Of a stretch of DNA of 64,000 nucleotides, positions 44,445 through 53,106 are shown piece after piece. The notes under the pieces are model-generated. The model worked only from the letters and a program-made list of their open reading frames with translations, ran no database searches and was not told the origin of the DNA. Location of the stretch: contig NZ_JAENRY010000006.1 of the NCBI RefSeq assembly GCF_016612545.1, forward strand, positions 1 through 64,000, given 5' to 3'. Position 1 is the stretch's first letter. Every line of letters begins with the position of its first letter. The DNA comes from Streptomyces sp. MBT65. GTDB lineage: Bacteria; Actinomycetota; Actinomycetes; Streptomycetales; Streptomycetaceae. Made by a program: the position numbers and the translations under genes.

Positions 44445-44481
44445 GTTACCGTTTCGGTCAGCAAGTGACCGAAACGGTAAC
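44445..44481. promoter_or_regulatory. Perfect 16-bp inverted repeat (double operator) at a TetR gene
   Basis: GTTACCGTTTCGGTCA (44445-44460) and TGACCGAAACGGTAAC (44466-44481) are perfect inverted arms around GCAAG. Each arm itself contains a palindrome (ACCG-TTT-CGGT or ACCG-AAA-CGGT), so this is two operator sites 20 bp apart centre to centre, about two helical turns, consistent with cooperative binding by two TetR dimers. Confidence 0.85.
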
Positions 44482-44485
44482 ACCG

Positions 44486-45037
44486 CCCTCGTTCACCACC
44501 ACGGTCCCCATCGGGGATGTCGCGGACCAGGACGATCTCAGGTGCCGGGGTCGAGTCGACGGGCTGCGGGAGGAGGCCGACCGCATCCAGGCCGAGCCGG
44601 CTGTGGCCGAGTTGGAACGGCAGGAGTGAGTGATCGCTCACAGGCGGGTCGATACGGTGCTGGCTCCGGACGACGGTGTCGCCGCCGAGGCGGAGGTCAC
44701 CGCGGATCTCGGGATGCTGAGGTGCAGTCGACGCTGCGGGACGCGGCGAAGCCGAAGTCGCAGATGCCGGTGTAGTGCCAAGGGCTTGCGTGGTCGGTTA
44801 TGTCGGTGGACTACCAAGCGCATCCTCACGGCGCTCGCGGACGGGGCGCGGCTCCGTCAAGGGCCGCTGACCTGCCAGGAGATGGCCGCCGTGTTCGGCA
44901 TGGAGGTGGTGCCGGCGCGGGCGGAGGCCCTGCGGTCGAAAGCGAAACGCCTGGTGACCTGCGGCTGGCTGGCCGGGCAGCAGCTGGGCCGGTTCACCCT
45001 CGCGGCAGGCGTGACCGGACCAGGCGACGGGTCATGA
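44486..45037 (+). pseudogene. Decayed coiled-coil/winged-helix gene
   Basis: Plus-strand pieces in different frames read LREEADRIQAEPAVAELERQ (coiled-coil), then DAEVQSTLRDAAKPKSQMPV, then an intact-looking C-terminal domain with LTCQEMAAVFGMEVVPARAE and RSKAKRLVTCGWLAGQQLGRFTLA. The last resembles a small winged-helix unit found in actinobacterial proteins near transposases; I am not certain of the family. Stops and frame changes (near 44629 and 44775) make it non-functional. Confidence 0.5.
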
Positions 45038-45124
45038 GCAGGGTCATCGACCAGTAGACCATCGCCTCCGCGCTGGTGGTGCGCCGCTCGAAGTCGCGCA
45101 CCAGACGGCGGCTTCGCATCAGGT
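45028..45124 (-). mobile_element. IS5-type transposase C-terminal remnant
   Basis: The minus strand reads HLMRSRRLVRDFERRTTSAE and then AMVYWSMTLLMTR, the conserved C-terminus of IS112-like IS5-family transposases. Only about 32 codons remain, with no upstream catalytic part. It differs from the remnant at 26481, so at least two different IS5-type elements have passed through this region. Confidence 0.72.
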
Positions 45125-45456
45125 GGGCGAAGAGACGACAGTGAGGATGTACGAGGCATCGCTCGGGGGTCTGACTCTGGGGGCTGACCAGCGCTTCGGC
45201 TGCCTGTGCGTTGAATCGTCGGCCCGCGGGTGATGCCCCTGCGTGTACTCGCGGGCGTCCGTGACCTCACAGGAGCTTGGCCGTCGGGCCTCTTCACTTG
45301 ACGACGGCGGTGGGAGCGTCCTGGTTGTCGGCAAATTACAAGCGCCACACACCTCCGTCCGCAAAGCGGTGTCCGCCGGGGTTGGTGTCCAGCGGGCGTC
45401 TCCAGCGTAGAACCGCTGGGGCCGCAAAGGCATGCGGGAGAGGAGGTGCGTGGTGC

Positions 45457-48400
45457 TCACGCGGACGGGCACACCCGCCGGAACGGGGCGTCGGGAATGT
45501 AGGCCCGCCACTGGGCCGGGCTCAGACCGGACCCGCCCGTGCGATCGCAGACCCGTGCGAGGGCGTGGGCGGGGTCGAGGTCGTAGCGCTGGAGCGGGAC
45601 GTGGGCGCTGCCTGCGTACAGCGTGGTTCCGTCGGGGCCGAACGCGAGGGTGTAGATCGCGTCTCCGGGGGTGGTGAGCAGGCCGCCGATCGGCTGGTCG
45701 GTCGGCACGTCCCACAGTTGCAGGCCGCCGTTGCTCCCGCCGACCGCGAGAGTGCGTCCGTCGGGGCTGAAGGCGAGCGCCGACACCGCCTCGTCGAGCG
45801 AGGCGCCGCTCGGAGGCCGGAAAGTGTCGGGCAGTGCGGCGACACGGTGGCGGAGATCGCCGTCCCACAAGGTGACCCGGCCGGTCATGTCACCGGCCGC
45901 GAGATGGGAGCCGTCGGGGGAGAAGGCCAGCGCGCCCAGCGGGCTTCCCCCGACGAGGTCCAGTGCGCCCGCCCGCCAGGACGGTGGGCGGGCCACGACT
46001 CCGTCACCCACGAGCAGCCGTCCGTCGCCGCGGAGGGCCGGAAAGTGCGCGGCCGGGCCGACGGGCAGCTTGGTGCGTCGTCGGCTGCGGGTGTCCCACA
46101 CCTCGCCGAACATGCGGTCGTCGTCGCCCATCCGGGTGAGGTGCAGGGTACGGCCCTGGGGGCCGAGCGCGGCCTCGGAGACCGAGGCGCCGGGCAGGTC
46201 GAGTGTGGTGGCGACGCGTTCGTGCGGTACGTCCCAGAGGGCGAGGGACTGGGTGCGGAGGGTGTGTCCCTCCGCGGTGACGCCGTAGGCCAGGCGGGTG
46301 CCGTCCGTGCTGAACACGAGGAGTACGTCGATGTCGAGCGCCGGGATCGACGGCAGGGAGGCCGGAAGTGCCGGGAGGATGTGCAGGACGTGTCCGTCGG
46401 CGGTGCTGCGCAGCCGTATCAGGAACCGGTCATGGATGAGTTCGGCGGTGGCGAAGGTGCGGCCGTCGGGACTGAGCACGACGTTCGCCAGTGTGGCCGG
46501 GTGCCAGGCGGTGGTGACGGCGGCGCCGACGTCGAGGGTGTGGACCGTTCCGCCTTCCAGATAGCGCAGGGTGCGGCCCTCCAGGTGCAGGGCCGGGTCC
46601 AGGCCGAGTTGCTGGTTGTCCAGGGAGGCCCGGAACACCGGCCCGTCGGTGTCGGCCAGCCGCCACACCTGTACTTCCTGTGGGGTGGCCAGGGCCAGGA
46701 AGGTGCCGTCCGCGGTGAGGGCCATGTCGTCCACGTCGGAGGTGGCGAGATCGGCGATCCGGAGGCCGGACCTCAGGTCCCAGACGCGGACACCCGCGCC
46801 GGTGACAGCGGCCATGCGGCCGGCGCCTACGGTGAGCTGGGTGTCGCCGACGGCGCACAGCCGGTCCCGCTTCCAGGCTCCGCTCAGCGGGCGGTCGGCC
46901 GAGGTGTCCCACACGCTCGGCGACCGGCCCGCGGGACAGGCCACCACGTACCGTCCGTCCGCGCTGACGGCGCTGAGCGTCGACTGCGGCGCCGGAGCCC
47001 GGAACAGCACCCGACCGTCGGAGACCGAGCCCAGCCGCACGCCTTTGCCGTCCGTGGCCAGATAGGCGTGGCCGTCGTCGGTGAGTTGGACGTCGCCGTA
47101 CCCGGCAAGTACGGGTGAGCCGGCGGTCCACCGGCCGCGGGTGGTGTCCCACAGCCGCGTTCCGTCCGTACGGCTGATGGCGAGCACGTGGGCGTGCGGG
47201 CCGACGGCGGTGACCGTGCCCGCGGGCAGGCTGCCCCGGCCGGTACGCCGGTGGGTGGCGACGTCCCAGCTCCGCCAGGTGCCGTCCGCCGCGCTGAACA
47301 GGGTGCGTCCGGTGTCGGTGAGCCGTCGCTGGGGCGTGTTGCCGGGCGTGGGATCCGTGAAGGTGTCCGACTGGGGCTGCACGAGGGAGCCGAGGAGGGC
47401 CCGGTGGGACTCGGGCAGCCGGGCGATCCGCCAGGACGCGGCGCCGAGCAGCAGCGCGGTGCGGGGGTCGGTGGTGCGCAGCCCGTCGGCGGCGGACGCG
47501 ACCCGGCGGGCCGCGTCCTGCGTTCGCCGCCACAGGACGTCGTCGTGTTCCCGCCAGACGGCGAACGCCGTGAGCAGCGCCACCGCCAGTACGGCGGACA
47601 GCGACCGGGTGAGGACGCGGTGGCGGCGGGCGATCCGGGCGGTGGTGCGGCGTTCCGCCTCACGTCCCTCCAGCGAGGCGGTGAGGAAGGCACGCTCCGG
47701 TTCCGTCAGGGCCAGGTGGGCGGTGGGGTCCGGGAAGTGCACCTGCGCGCGGGCCAGCAGGGCGCCCCGGTACAGGGTGCCGGGGCAGCAGCCGTGCTCC
47801 TGCCAGGCGCGGGCCGCCTCCGTCAGTGCCCGGTGGTCGCGCAGGCGTTCGCGGTCCTCCTCGATCCACCCGCGCAGGCGGGGCCAGCAGGTGATGAGCG
47901 CCTCGTGGGCGAGCTGGACGCCGTCCTCGTCGGCGGTCAGCAGCCGCGCCCGGGTCAGCCTTTCCATCACCACCCGCGCGTGCGGGCACCGCGACATCTC
48001 CTCATGTGTGAGCGGGCGCCGGGTGTCGGGTGTGCCCCGACCCGGTACGACCATGCGCAGCAGCAGGTGACGGGCCACCCGCGCCTGCTCGGGCGACAGG
48101 GCGCCGTAGACCTCTTCGGCGGTCAGGGCGATCGCCCCGCGCAGCCCGCCCGCCGCCTCGTACCCGTCGAAGGTCAGCATCCGGCCGTGGCGACGGCGCC
48201 AGGTCTCCAGCAGGACGTGGGAGAGCATCGGCAGCCCGCCGGGCTCGGCCTGGACCTCTTTGACCAGCCGGGCGGTCAGGGCGCGTTCCACCAGAAAGCC
48301 GGCCGCCTGTGCCGGTCCGACGACCGCCTCGCGCAGCTCTTCGGCGGTCATCGGGCACAGCAGCAGTCCGGACCGGTTCAGGGCCTGGGCCAGTGCGGGG

Positions 48401-49155
48401 TGCTCGGCGCAGCGGGCGTAGAAGTCGGCGCGCACGGCGACCAGCACGCGCACTCTGTGGTCCGGGTCGCGGGCGGCGAGCAGCATCTCGATGAAGCGGG
48501 AGCGCTCCAGAGAGTCGTCGCAGAGGGTGAAGATCTCCTCGAACTGGTCCACGACGACCCAGCTCTCGGGTTCGTCCGGGGCGGGCTCGAGCAGGTGCCC
48601 GTAGGTCGTCGCCGGACTGGCGCCAGGGGTGAGGATGCGCAGTGCGGCCGGGGACGGCCGTCCGGCGAGTTCCTCGCGCAGCCGCGGCAGCAGGCCGGCG
48701 CGCAACAGGGAGGACTTGCCGCTGCCCGAGGGCCCGAAGAGCACCGCGAAACGGTGCCCGCACACCAGCTTCCCCAGTTCCGACAGCATGTGGTCGCGGC
48801 CGAAGAAGAGGTGCCGGTCGTTCGGCTCGAACCGGGCGAGCCCGCGGTAGGGGGCCGGTGCCGTCTCGAGAGGTTCGGCCGGCGTCCGCTCGGCCTCCTC
48901 CTGGGCGTCTGCCCAGCGCAGCCGCCACGGCTCCGGATCGCCACCGCAGGCCCGTACGTAGGCCTCGACGACGGCGAGCGCGGGCAGCCGGTCCCCGGAG
49001 GCGGCCTGGGACAGCGTTGTCGCTCCACAGCCGACCGCTTTCGCCATCGTCCGGTACGACGGACTACCGGCGGTGCCGCGCAACTGCCGCAGCTCATGGG
49101 CGAACCGTGCGACGGGTCCGGCTGACGGGTCAAGTGGTCTTTCGGGGCGCCCCAC
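45457..49155 (-). CDS. HTH-nSTAND-WD40 repeat protein
   Basis: A 1232-residue signal-transduction-type protein (ATG 49191 would give 1244; GTG 49155 is preferred for its GGAGGT eight bases upstream). In order: an XRE-like helix-turn-helix (residues ~30-80, AKAVGCGATTLSQAASG), a PYRGLARFEPNDRHLFFGRD entry motif, an nSTAND1 NTPase with Walker A GPSGSGKSS (141-149) and Walker B VVVDQFEE (200-207), a winged-helix/helical arm, one membrane helix (~515-533) and a C-terminal WD40-type beta-propeller (~600-1200). nSTAND proteins act as ligand- or phage-sensing switches. The predicted helix would put the propeller outside the membrane. Divergent from the ribosome-inactivating toxin. Confidence 0.88.
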   Translation of the reverse strand: MGRPERPLDPSAGPVARFAHELRQLRGTAGSPSYRTMAKAVGCGATTLSQAASGDRLPALAVVEAYVRACGGDPEPWRLRWADAQEEAERTPAEPLETAPAPYRGLARFEPNDRHLFFGRDHMLSELGKLVCGHRFAVLFGPSGSGKSSLLRAGLLPRLREELAGRPSPAALRILTPGASPATTYGHLLEPAPDEPESWVVVDQFEEIFTLCDDSLERSRFIEMLLAARDPDHRVRVLVAVRADFYARCAEHPALAQALNRSGLLLCPMTAEELREAVVGPAQAAGFLVERALTARLVKEVQAEPGGLPMLSHVLLETWRRRHGRMLTFDGYEAAGGLRGAIALTAEEVYGALSPEQARVARHLLLRMVVPGRGTPDTRRPLTHEEMSRCPHARVVMERLTRARLLTADEDGVQLAHEALITCWPRLRGWIEEDRERLRDHRALTEAARAWQEHGCCPGTLYRGALLARAQVHFPDPTAHLALTEPERAFLTASLEGREAERRTTARIARRHRVLTRSLSAVLAVALLTAFAVWREHDDVLWRRTQDAARRVASAADGLRTTDPRTALLLGAASWRIARLPESHRALLGSLVQPQSDTFTDPTPGNTPQRRLTDTGRTLFSAADGTWRSWDVATHRRTGRGSLPAGTVTAVGPHAHVLAISRTDGTRLWDTTRGRWTAGSPVLAGYGDVQLTDDGHAYLATDGKGVRLGSVSDGRVLFRAPAPQSTLSAVSADGRYVVACPAGRSPSVWDTSADRPLSGAWKRDRLCAVGDTQLTVGAGRMAAVTGAGVRVWDLRSGLRIADLATSDVDDMALTADGTFLALATPQEVQVWRLADTDGPVFRASLDNQQLGLDPALHLEGRTLRYLEGGTVHTLDVGAAVTTAWHPATLANVVLSPDGRTFATAELIHDRFLIRLRSTADGHVLHILPALPASLPSIPALDIDVLLVFSTDGTRLAYGVTAEGHTLRTQSLALWDVPHERVATTLDLPGASVSEAALGPQGRTLHLTRMGDDDRMFGEVWDTRSRRRTKLPVGPAAHFPALRGDGRLLVGDGVVARPPSWRAGALDLVGGSPLGALAFSPDGSHLAAGDMTGRVTLWDGDLRHRVAALPDTFRPPSGASLDEAVSALAFSPDGRTLAVGGSNGGLQLWDVPTDQPIGGLLTTPGDAIYTLAFGPDGTTLYAGSAHVPLQRYDLDPAHALARVCDRTGGSGLSPAQWRAYIPDAPFRRVCPSA

Positions 49156-49207
49156 GGGCTCGTACCTCCGTCCATGAGGCGAAAGCGACATCGACTGATA
49201 TCGACAG

Positions 49208-49267
49208 CCATGACCATAAGAGGCCGGTCATGACGGCCGCGTTAATCACGAGTGACGAGCCATGACT
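49208..49267. promoter_or_regulatory. Repeated CATGAC elements between the nSTAND and toxin genes
   Basis: CATGACC (49209-49215) and GGTCATG (49226-49232) are inverted; a third copy, GCCATGAC, follows at 49260-49267. These lie in the ~235-bp divergent promoter region and could be an operator for the helix-turn-helix domain of the nSTAND protein. Weak evidence. Confidence 0.35.
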
Positions 49268-49391
49268 CCGATCAATCACACAATGTTGATCCGGCCGGTG
49301 GAGGGGCCTGCGAATCAATTTCTGCGCCGTCAGTGTCGGTGGGGCAGGCCGGGCCCCCGGCCCACCGACCACGCACAACGGAGCGCACACC

Positions 49392-50294
49392 ATGTCCCGA
49401 GCACACATCTTCCGCAGGCTCAGCACATCGGCCGTAATCCCGGCGGCCCTCGCCGGCGCCGTCGCCGTCGCCGGCCTGGGCGGCAGCCTCACCACCGGTG
49501 CGCAGCACCAGTCGCTGGGCGGGCACGTCCAGCTGGCCAGCGCGTCGTACCCGACCGATGGCATGAGCTTCGACATGACGAACGTCGACGCCGACCAGTA
49601 CGACGCCATCATCAACTTCATCCGTGGGCGGGCCGGCGCCTGGTCCATCTACCAAAGCATCCGTGTCACACGGACGAGCGACGACTACTTCCCCCTCACC
49701 CTGTCGGTGGGCCAGAGCCGGGTCACTCTGATCATCAACGCGCGGAACCTGTACGTGACCGGCTGGTTCAACGAAAACACGCGCCAGTACGTCCGGCTGG
49801 ACAATGCCGGACCCGGAGGAATGGCGGGGCAGAACGGTCAACCGCAGAACAGGACCTGGCTCAACTACGGCGACATGGAGCGTGCCGCTGGGGTCGACCG
49901 CGGTTCCCTCGGCATCACCATGGGTGCCATCCAGGGTTCGATCACCGACCTGGCGAGGGGCAACAGTCAGGACCAGGCGCGGGCCCTGCTCGTCCTTGTC
50001 CAGGCCCTTTCCGAGGGTGCCCGCTTCGACTTCATCTCCTACCGGATCGGCCAGGCGATGCGCAACCACAGCACCTTCTACGCCGGGTCCTCGTCCGTCG
50101 TCAACGGCGGGTCGCGCGCCCTCCAGCTGACGTCCCTGGATCTGGAGAACAACTGGGGAGGCCTGTCCCAGGCAGCCGAGAACGCGACACAGAACCACTT
50201 TCCCCTGAACTACCAGATCGGCAGTGGGTCTTTCACGACGATGCAGGCGCTTGACGAGCAGCTGGCCATGGCCCTGTACATCAAGATGGCCTAG
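49392..50294 (+). CDS. Secreted ribosome-inactivating protein (rRNA N-glycosidase)
   Basis: A 300-residue ricin-A/Shiga-A-fold protein with a Sec signal peptide (residues ~1-37, basic start then PAALAGAVAVAGLGG). All active-site positions of the family are recognisable: Y121 (NLYVTGW), Y159 (LNYGDME), E208 and R211 in LSEGARFDFI, and W255 in LENNWGGLS. Such enzymes remove the sarcin-ricin-loop adenine of large-subunit rRNA, stopping eukaryotic (and sometimes bacterial) translation. CGGAG precedes the ATG and a strong hairpin follows. There is no lectin B chain. Related Streptomyces RIPs are known but rare. Confidence 0.92.
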   Translation: MSRAHIFRRLSTSAVIPAALAGAVAVAGLGGSLTTGAQHQSLGGHVQLASASYPTDGMSFDMTNVDADQYDAIINFIRGRAGAWSIYQSIRVTRTSDDYFPLTLSVGQSRVTLIINARNLYVTGWFNENTRQYVRLDNAGPGGMAGQNGQPQNRTWLNYGDMERAAGVDRGSLGITMGAIQGSITDLARGNSQDQARALLVLVQALSEGARFDFISYRIGQAMRNHSTFYAGSSSVVNGGSRALQLTSLDLENNWGGLSQAAENATQNHFPLNYQIGSGSFTTMQALDEQLAMALYIKMA

Positions 50295-50320
50295 CCCGAA
50301 CGCGCGCAAAGTAGCCCAAC

Positions 50321-50372
50321 CGGTAAGCGGGCTCGGGAGCCGGACAGTGTCCGCCCTCGAGCCCGCTTACCG
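50321..50372 (+). terminator. Strong hairpin terminator after the toxin gene
   Basis: Arms of 15 bp (50321-50335, CGGTAAGCGGGCTCG; 50358-50372) pair perfectly around a 22-base loop, starting 27 bases after the stop. Confidence 0.85.
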
Positions 50373-50585
50373 TCGCCGGGCGGTTCTCCCCGTGACCGTG
50401 CGACGTGAGACGGCGCACGGACATGCTCGGAGACGCGTCCGAAACCTCCCGGTCAGAGCGATGCCCAGGCCACGTATCCCCTCTCGACCGACGGGGACCG
50501 AAGCCAAGGCGATATTCCGTGGTCGGCGGGCATCTGTTGCCCCGCCTGCTACCTGGGTGAGCCGGGCCGCCTTGGTCTGTGCGAG

Positions 50586-50910
50586 TCAGCGCCCTTGGCA
50601 GCAGGAGCCACCGGCTGTGCGGCCGGCGCTGTGCGCGCCGATGTGCTGCGCCGCCTCGGTTCGGGCACGTCCAGTCCGGGACACCGCGTCGTGGACCACC
50701 CGTCCGGAGATCAGGGTGTACCGGACCTGGGTGGCGCGGATGTCCTTTGCTGGCACCTTGGTGATGTCCCGGTCGAGGACGATGAGATCGGCTCGTTGGC
50801 CCGGTCGGACGGTTCCCGAGCCGGCGTCGTGCAGCTGGCGCCGCGCCCGCGGTGTGCATGAACAACGACTGAGTGCGGGTCAACGCTTCGCGGGCGATTC
50901 CTTCCCCCGG
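50586..50910 (-). pseudogene. Amidohydrolase-family C-terminal fragment
   Basis: The minus strand reads REALTRTQSLFMHTAGAA in one frame and RRQLHDAGSGTVRPGQRADL followed by IVLDRDITKVPAKDIRATQV in another, ending at a TGA at 50586-50588. This is the C-terminus of YtcJ-like amidohydrolases (GxVxxGxxADLxVLDRD). The metal-binding N-terminal domain is missing and a frameshift lies near 50845, so it is a dead remnant. Confidence 0.75.
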
Positions 50911-51248
50911 CGGACAGGCCACGATCATGGTCACGGTCCATGGCGGGAATCTGCTCGAACCCTCAGGCCGGCCCCAAGGGTTCAGAGTGTTCGCCTGACG
51001 CATGCAACGTGGCGCCCCTGGTGTTCCGCGCGCCGCACCATCCTGCTCGTCCAGATCATCCTCGGCCGGGTTCGGCCTCGACGACGCTGAAGTGGCTGCT
51101 CAGCAGTGTTTTCTGCGTGAGCGATCCGTGAGCGGACGATCTGGCAGAGATCATCACAGCGTGGACTGGGCAAGTGGCAGCACCCGTTCTGACCAAGCAG
51201 TTCCGGAAACCGAAGCAGCGTCCGGAACCACTCAGCAAGATCACACCA

Positions 51249-51295
51249 GGACTCATAATCCGTCGGCCGTGGGTTCGAGTCCCACCCGCCCCACC
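51249..51295 (+). other. 3' half of a CAT-anticodon tRNA gene (probable attachment-site scar)
   Basis: The stretch begins GGACTCATAATCCGT (anticodon loop CTCATAA and its 3' stem), continues through a perfect T-arm (GTGGG-TTCGAGT-CCCAC) and ends CCGCCCCACC, an acceptor 3' strand. No matching GGGGCGG 5' acceptor strand or D-arm lies upstream, and the 5' side of the anticodon stem does not pair. Integrases of actinomycete elements recombine in exactly this part of tRNA genes, so it is most likely an attL/attR scar. Confidence 0.72.
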
Positions 51296-51717
51296 TGCGC
51301 AGGACTCTGGCCTGCGTAAACTTTCATTTTTGGGTGTCGGATCGTCAACTTTGCCTGAACGGAGGGAATCCGCTGCTCGTGAGTTCGGATCCGTTGCGGT
51401 CGGTGTTGGTTCACGCCGCTCCGACCTGAGCAGATGGCGTGGTCCAGCGATGGGGCAGATTTCCGCGGGTGGCGTGTGCGAGACCCTGGGTGCCGGATTC
51501 GGGACACTGGCAGGACACGACAAATCAGAAGTGCTGCCGGGGGCCTTCGGGCAGGCGCCTCTGCCGGGCCGCCGGGTGGGTACGAGGACCGCCCGAAGGG
51601 GGTGTGGTCCGAGCCGGGACGCGAAGCGGCCCGTACTGGAAACGGCCCGGAGAGGATCGGCAGGCGTGGCGGGCGCGGCTTCTTTGCCGTCGCCCTGGTG
51701 GCTGTCGGTCATGCGGG

Positions 51718-51880
51718 TCACGACCTCTTGGCGTCGATCTCAACGATGAGACCCTCTATGAGAGGTCTTGATCTCGTCGTGGATGGGGCGGACGGCTTCG
51801 ACGCCCTGGTCGGCGGAGTTTTCGAGCTGCCTGTCGAGATGGGTCTTGCCGGGGAAGTCTTGTGGCGGCAGGTAAGGCAG
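51718..51880 (-). pseudogene. Arsenate reductase (ArsC, LMW-phosphatase type) C-terminal fragment
   Basis: The minus strand encodes FPGKTHLDRQLENSADQGVE and AVRPIHDEIKT in one frame and IEGLIVEIDAKRS-stop in another. This is the end of thioredoxin-linked arsenate reductases (QGVEAVRPIRDEI). The frames join if one T in AAGACCTCTCATAG is treated as an insertion. The catalytic N-terminus is missing. Confidence 0.65.
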
Positions 51881-52089
51881 AGGAGGGCTGCGTTGTGGCG
51901 TTCGCTCTCCGTCCCGCCATGCAGGATCTCTCCCTCCTCCGGATCCACCATGCGTGATCCCGTTACGCGGTGAGATGGCATGACGGTGTGGGACAACCAC
52001 ATCATGATCGGTTACTGGATCGCTTGAGGTGAAGCGCGTACATCAGGGAGAGGAGCTACCGACTGGGCCGCCTCTTCCTGATGCCGGGC

Positions 52090-53106
52090 CTACGACCGGA
52101 CCGTATGGCGCACCGGGAAGACGGCGAATCCCGTGCGGTGCGCAAGCGTTCCCCACAGTCCCCGCGGCAGGTACAGCGAGACCACGATGGCCGCCGCGCC
52201 CACCACGATCAGGTACCAGACACCGCTCTGCGCGAAGTACTTGTCGAGGAGGAAGTACGCGATCGCGCCGACGACCGGACCCTCGATCGTGCCGATGCCG
52301 CCGATGATCACCATGAAGACCATCAGGGCCGAGTACTGCACCCCGAAGATCTGCGTCGGCGACGCCACCCCCAGGCTGTTGACGCAGATCACCGCACCGG
52401 CGGCGGCACATCCGGCGGCCGCCGTGATGTAGATGATCCGCTTGCCTCGCGTGACGTTCACGCCCAGGGAACCGGCGGCGATGTCGTCGTCGCGGATGGC
52501 CTGGAGGCTCAGGCCGAGCCGGCTGCGCAGGACGGCGTAGGTGCCGAGCACGGCCGCGGCCATGACGGCGAGCGCCAGCCAGTAGGTGAAGGCGCGTCGC
52601 AGCACCGGATCGGCGGTGACGTCCGAGAGGGTGCGTCCGCTCGCCGCGCCCAGAGAGTCGAAGCGGACCACGATCAGGCGGACGACCTCGGCGATCACCC
52701 AGGTTCCGACGGCGAAGTAGCCGCCGCGCAGCCGGAAGGCGAGGTACGACACCGGCCAGGCGAGCAGCGCCACCAGGGCGGAGACGACCAGCGTGCCCGC
52801 GTAGACGTTCACGCCGTGGTCGTTGACGACGAACAGCAGGTAGGCGCCCAGGCCGATGAACGCCTGCTGGCCCATGGACATCATGCCCGCGTAGCCCGCG
52901 AGCAGGTTCCACATGGAGGCGAGGGTCACCAGGTAGCAGAGCTTGACCAGTTGGGCCGTGACGCCCGACTCGACGACGTAGGGGAGGGCCGCCATCGCCA
53001 GCAGGACGACGGCTGTGCCCGTGAGGCCGAGGACCGTGGCGCGGCCACCCCGGTGAACGGGCGGCAGTGCGGTCGCCTCGGTGGCGGGGGCTGTCTGGAC
53101 GGTCAT
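52090..53106 (-). CDS. Branched-chain-type ABC permease (LivM-like)
   Basis: A 338-residue permease with about nine to ten membrane helices. The LivM hallmark is MWNLLAGYAGMMSMGQQAFIGLGAYLLF; ASPTQIFGVQYSALMVFMVIIGGIGTIEGPVVGA is the second conserved block. Starts at ATG 53106, overlapping the LivH stop (ATGA). It is the last gene of the importer operon that runs binding protein, LivG, LivF, LivH, LivM on the minus strand. Probable cargo is an amide, nitrile or hydroxy acid, judged from the adjacent enzymes. Confidence 0.9.
   Translation of the reverse strand: MTVQTAPATEATALPPVHRGGRATVLGLTGTAVVLLAMAALPYVVESGVTAQLVKLCYLVTLASMWNLLAGYAGMMSMGQQAFIGLGAYLLFVVNDHGVNVYAGTLVVSALVALLAWPVSYLAFRLRGGYFAVGTWVIAEVVRLIVVRFDSLGAASGRTLSDVTADPVLRRAFTYWLALAVMAAAVLGTYAVLRSRLGLSLQAIRDDDIAAGSLGVNVTRGKRIIYITAAAGCAAAGAVICVNSLGVASPTQIFGVQYSALMVFMVIIGGIGTIEGPVVGAIAYFLLDKYFAQSGVWYLIVVGAAAIVVSLYLPRGLWGTLAHRTGFAVFPVRHTVRS

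Larger units (their letters stand above)
50911..52089. other. Gene graveyard between the toxin and the second importer
   Basis: Outside the tRNA scar and ArsC fragment I find no intact gene in about 1.1 kb. GC is lower and codon bias is absent. The mix of unrelated gene tails around a tRNA fragment is typical of an integration and deletion hot spot. Confidence 0.55.

Noticed and set aside
45277..49125. Long plus-strand frames over the nSTAND-WD40 gene
   Set aside because: Mirror frames of a repeat-rich high-GC gene; no motif and no start signals.
51218..51295. Complete functional tRNA gene
   Set aside because: No D-arm or 5' acceptor strand complementary to CCGCCCC lies upstream, and the anticodon stem is only half paired; only a 3' fragment is present.
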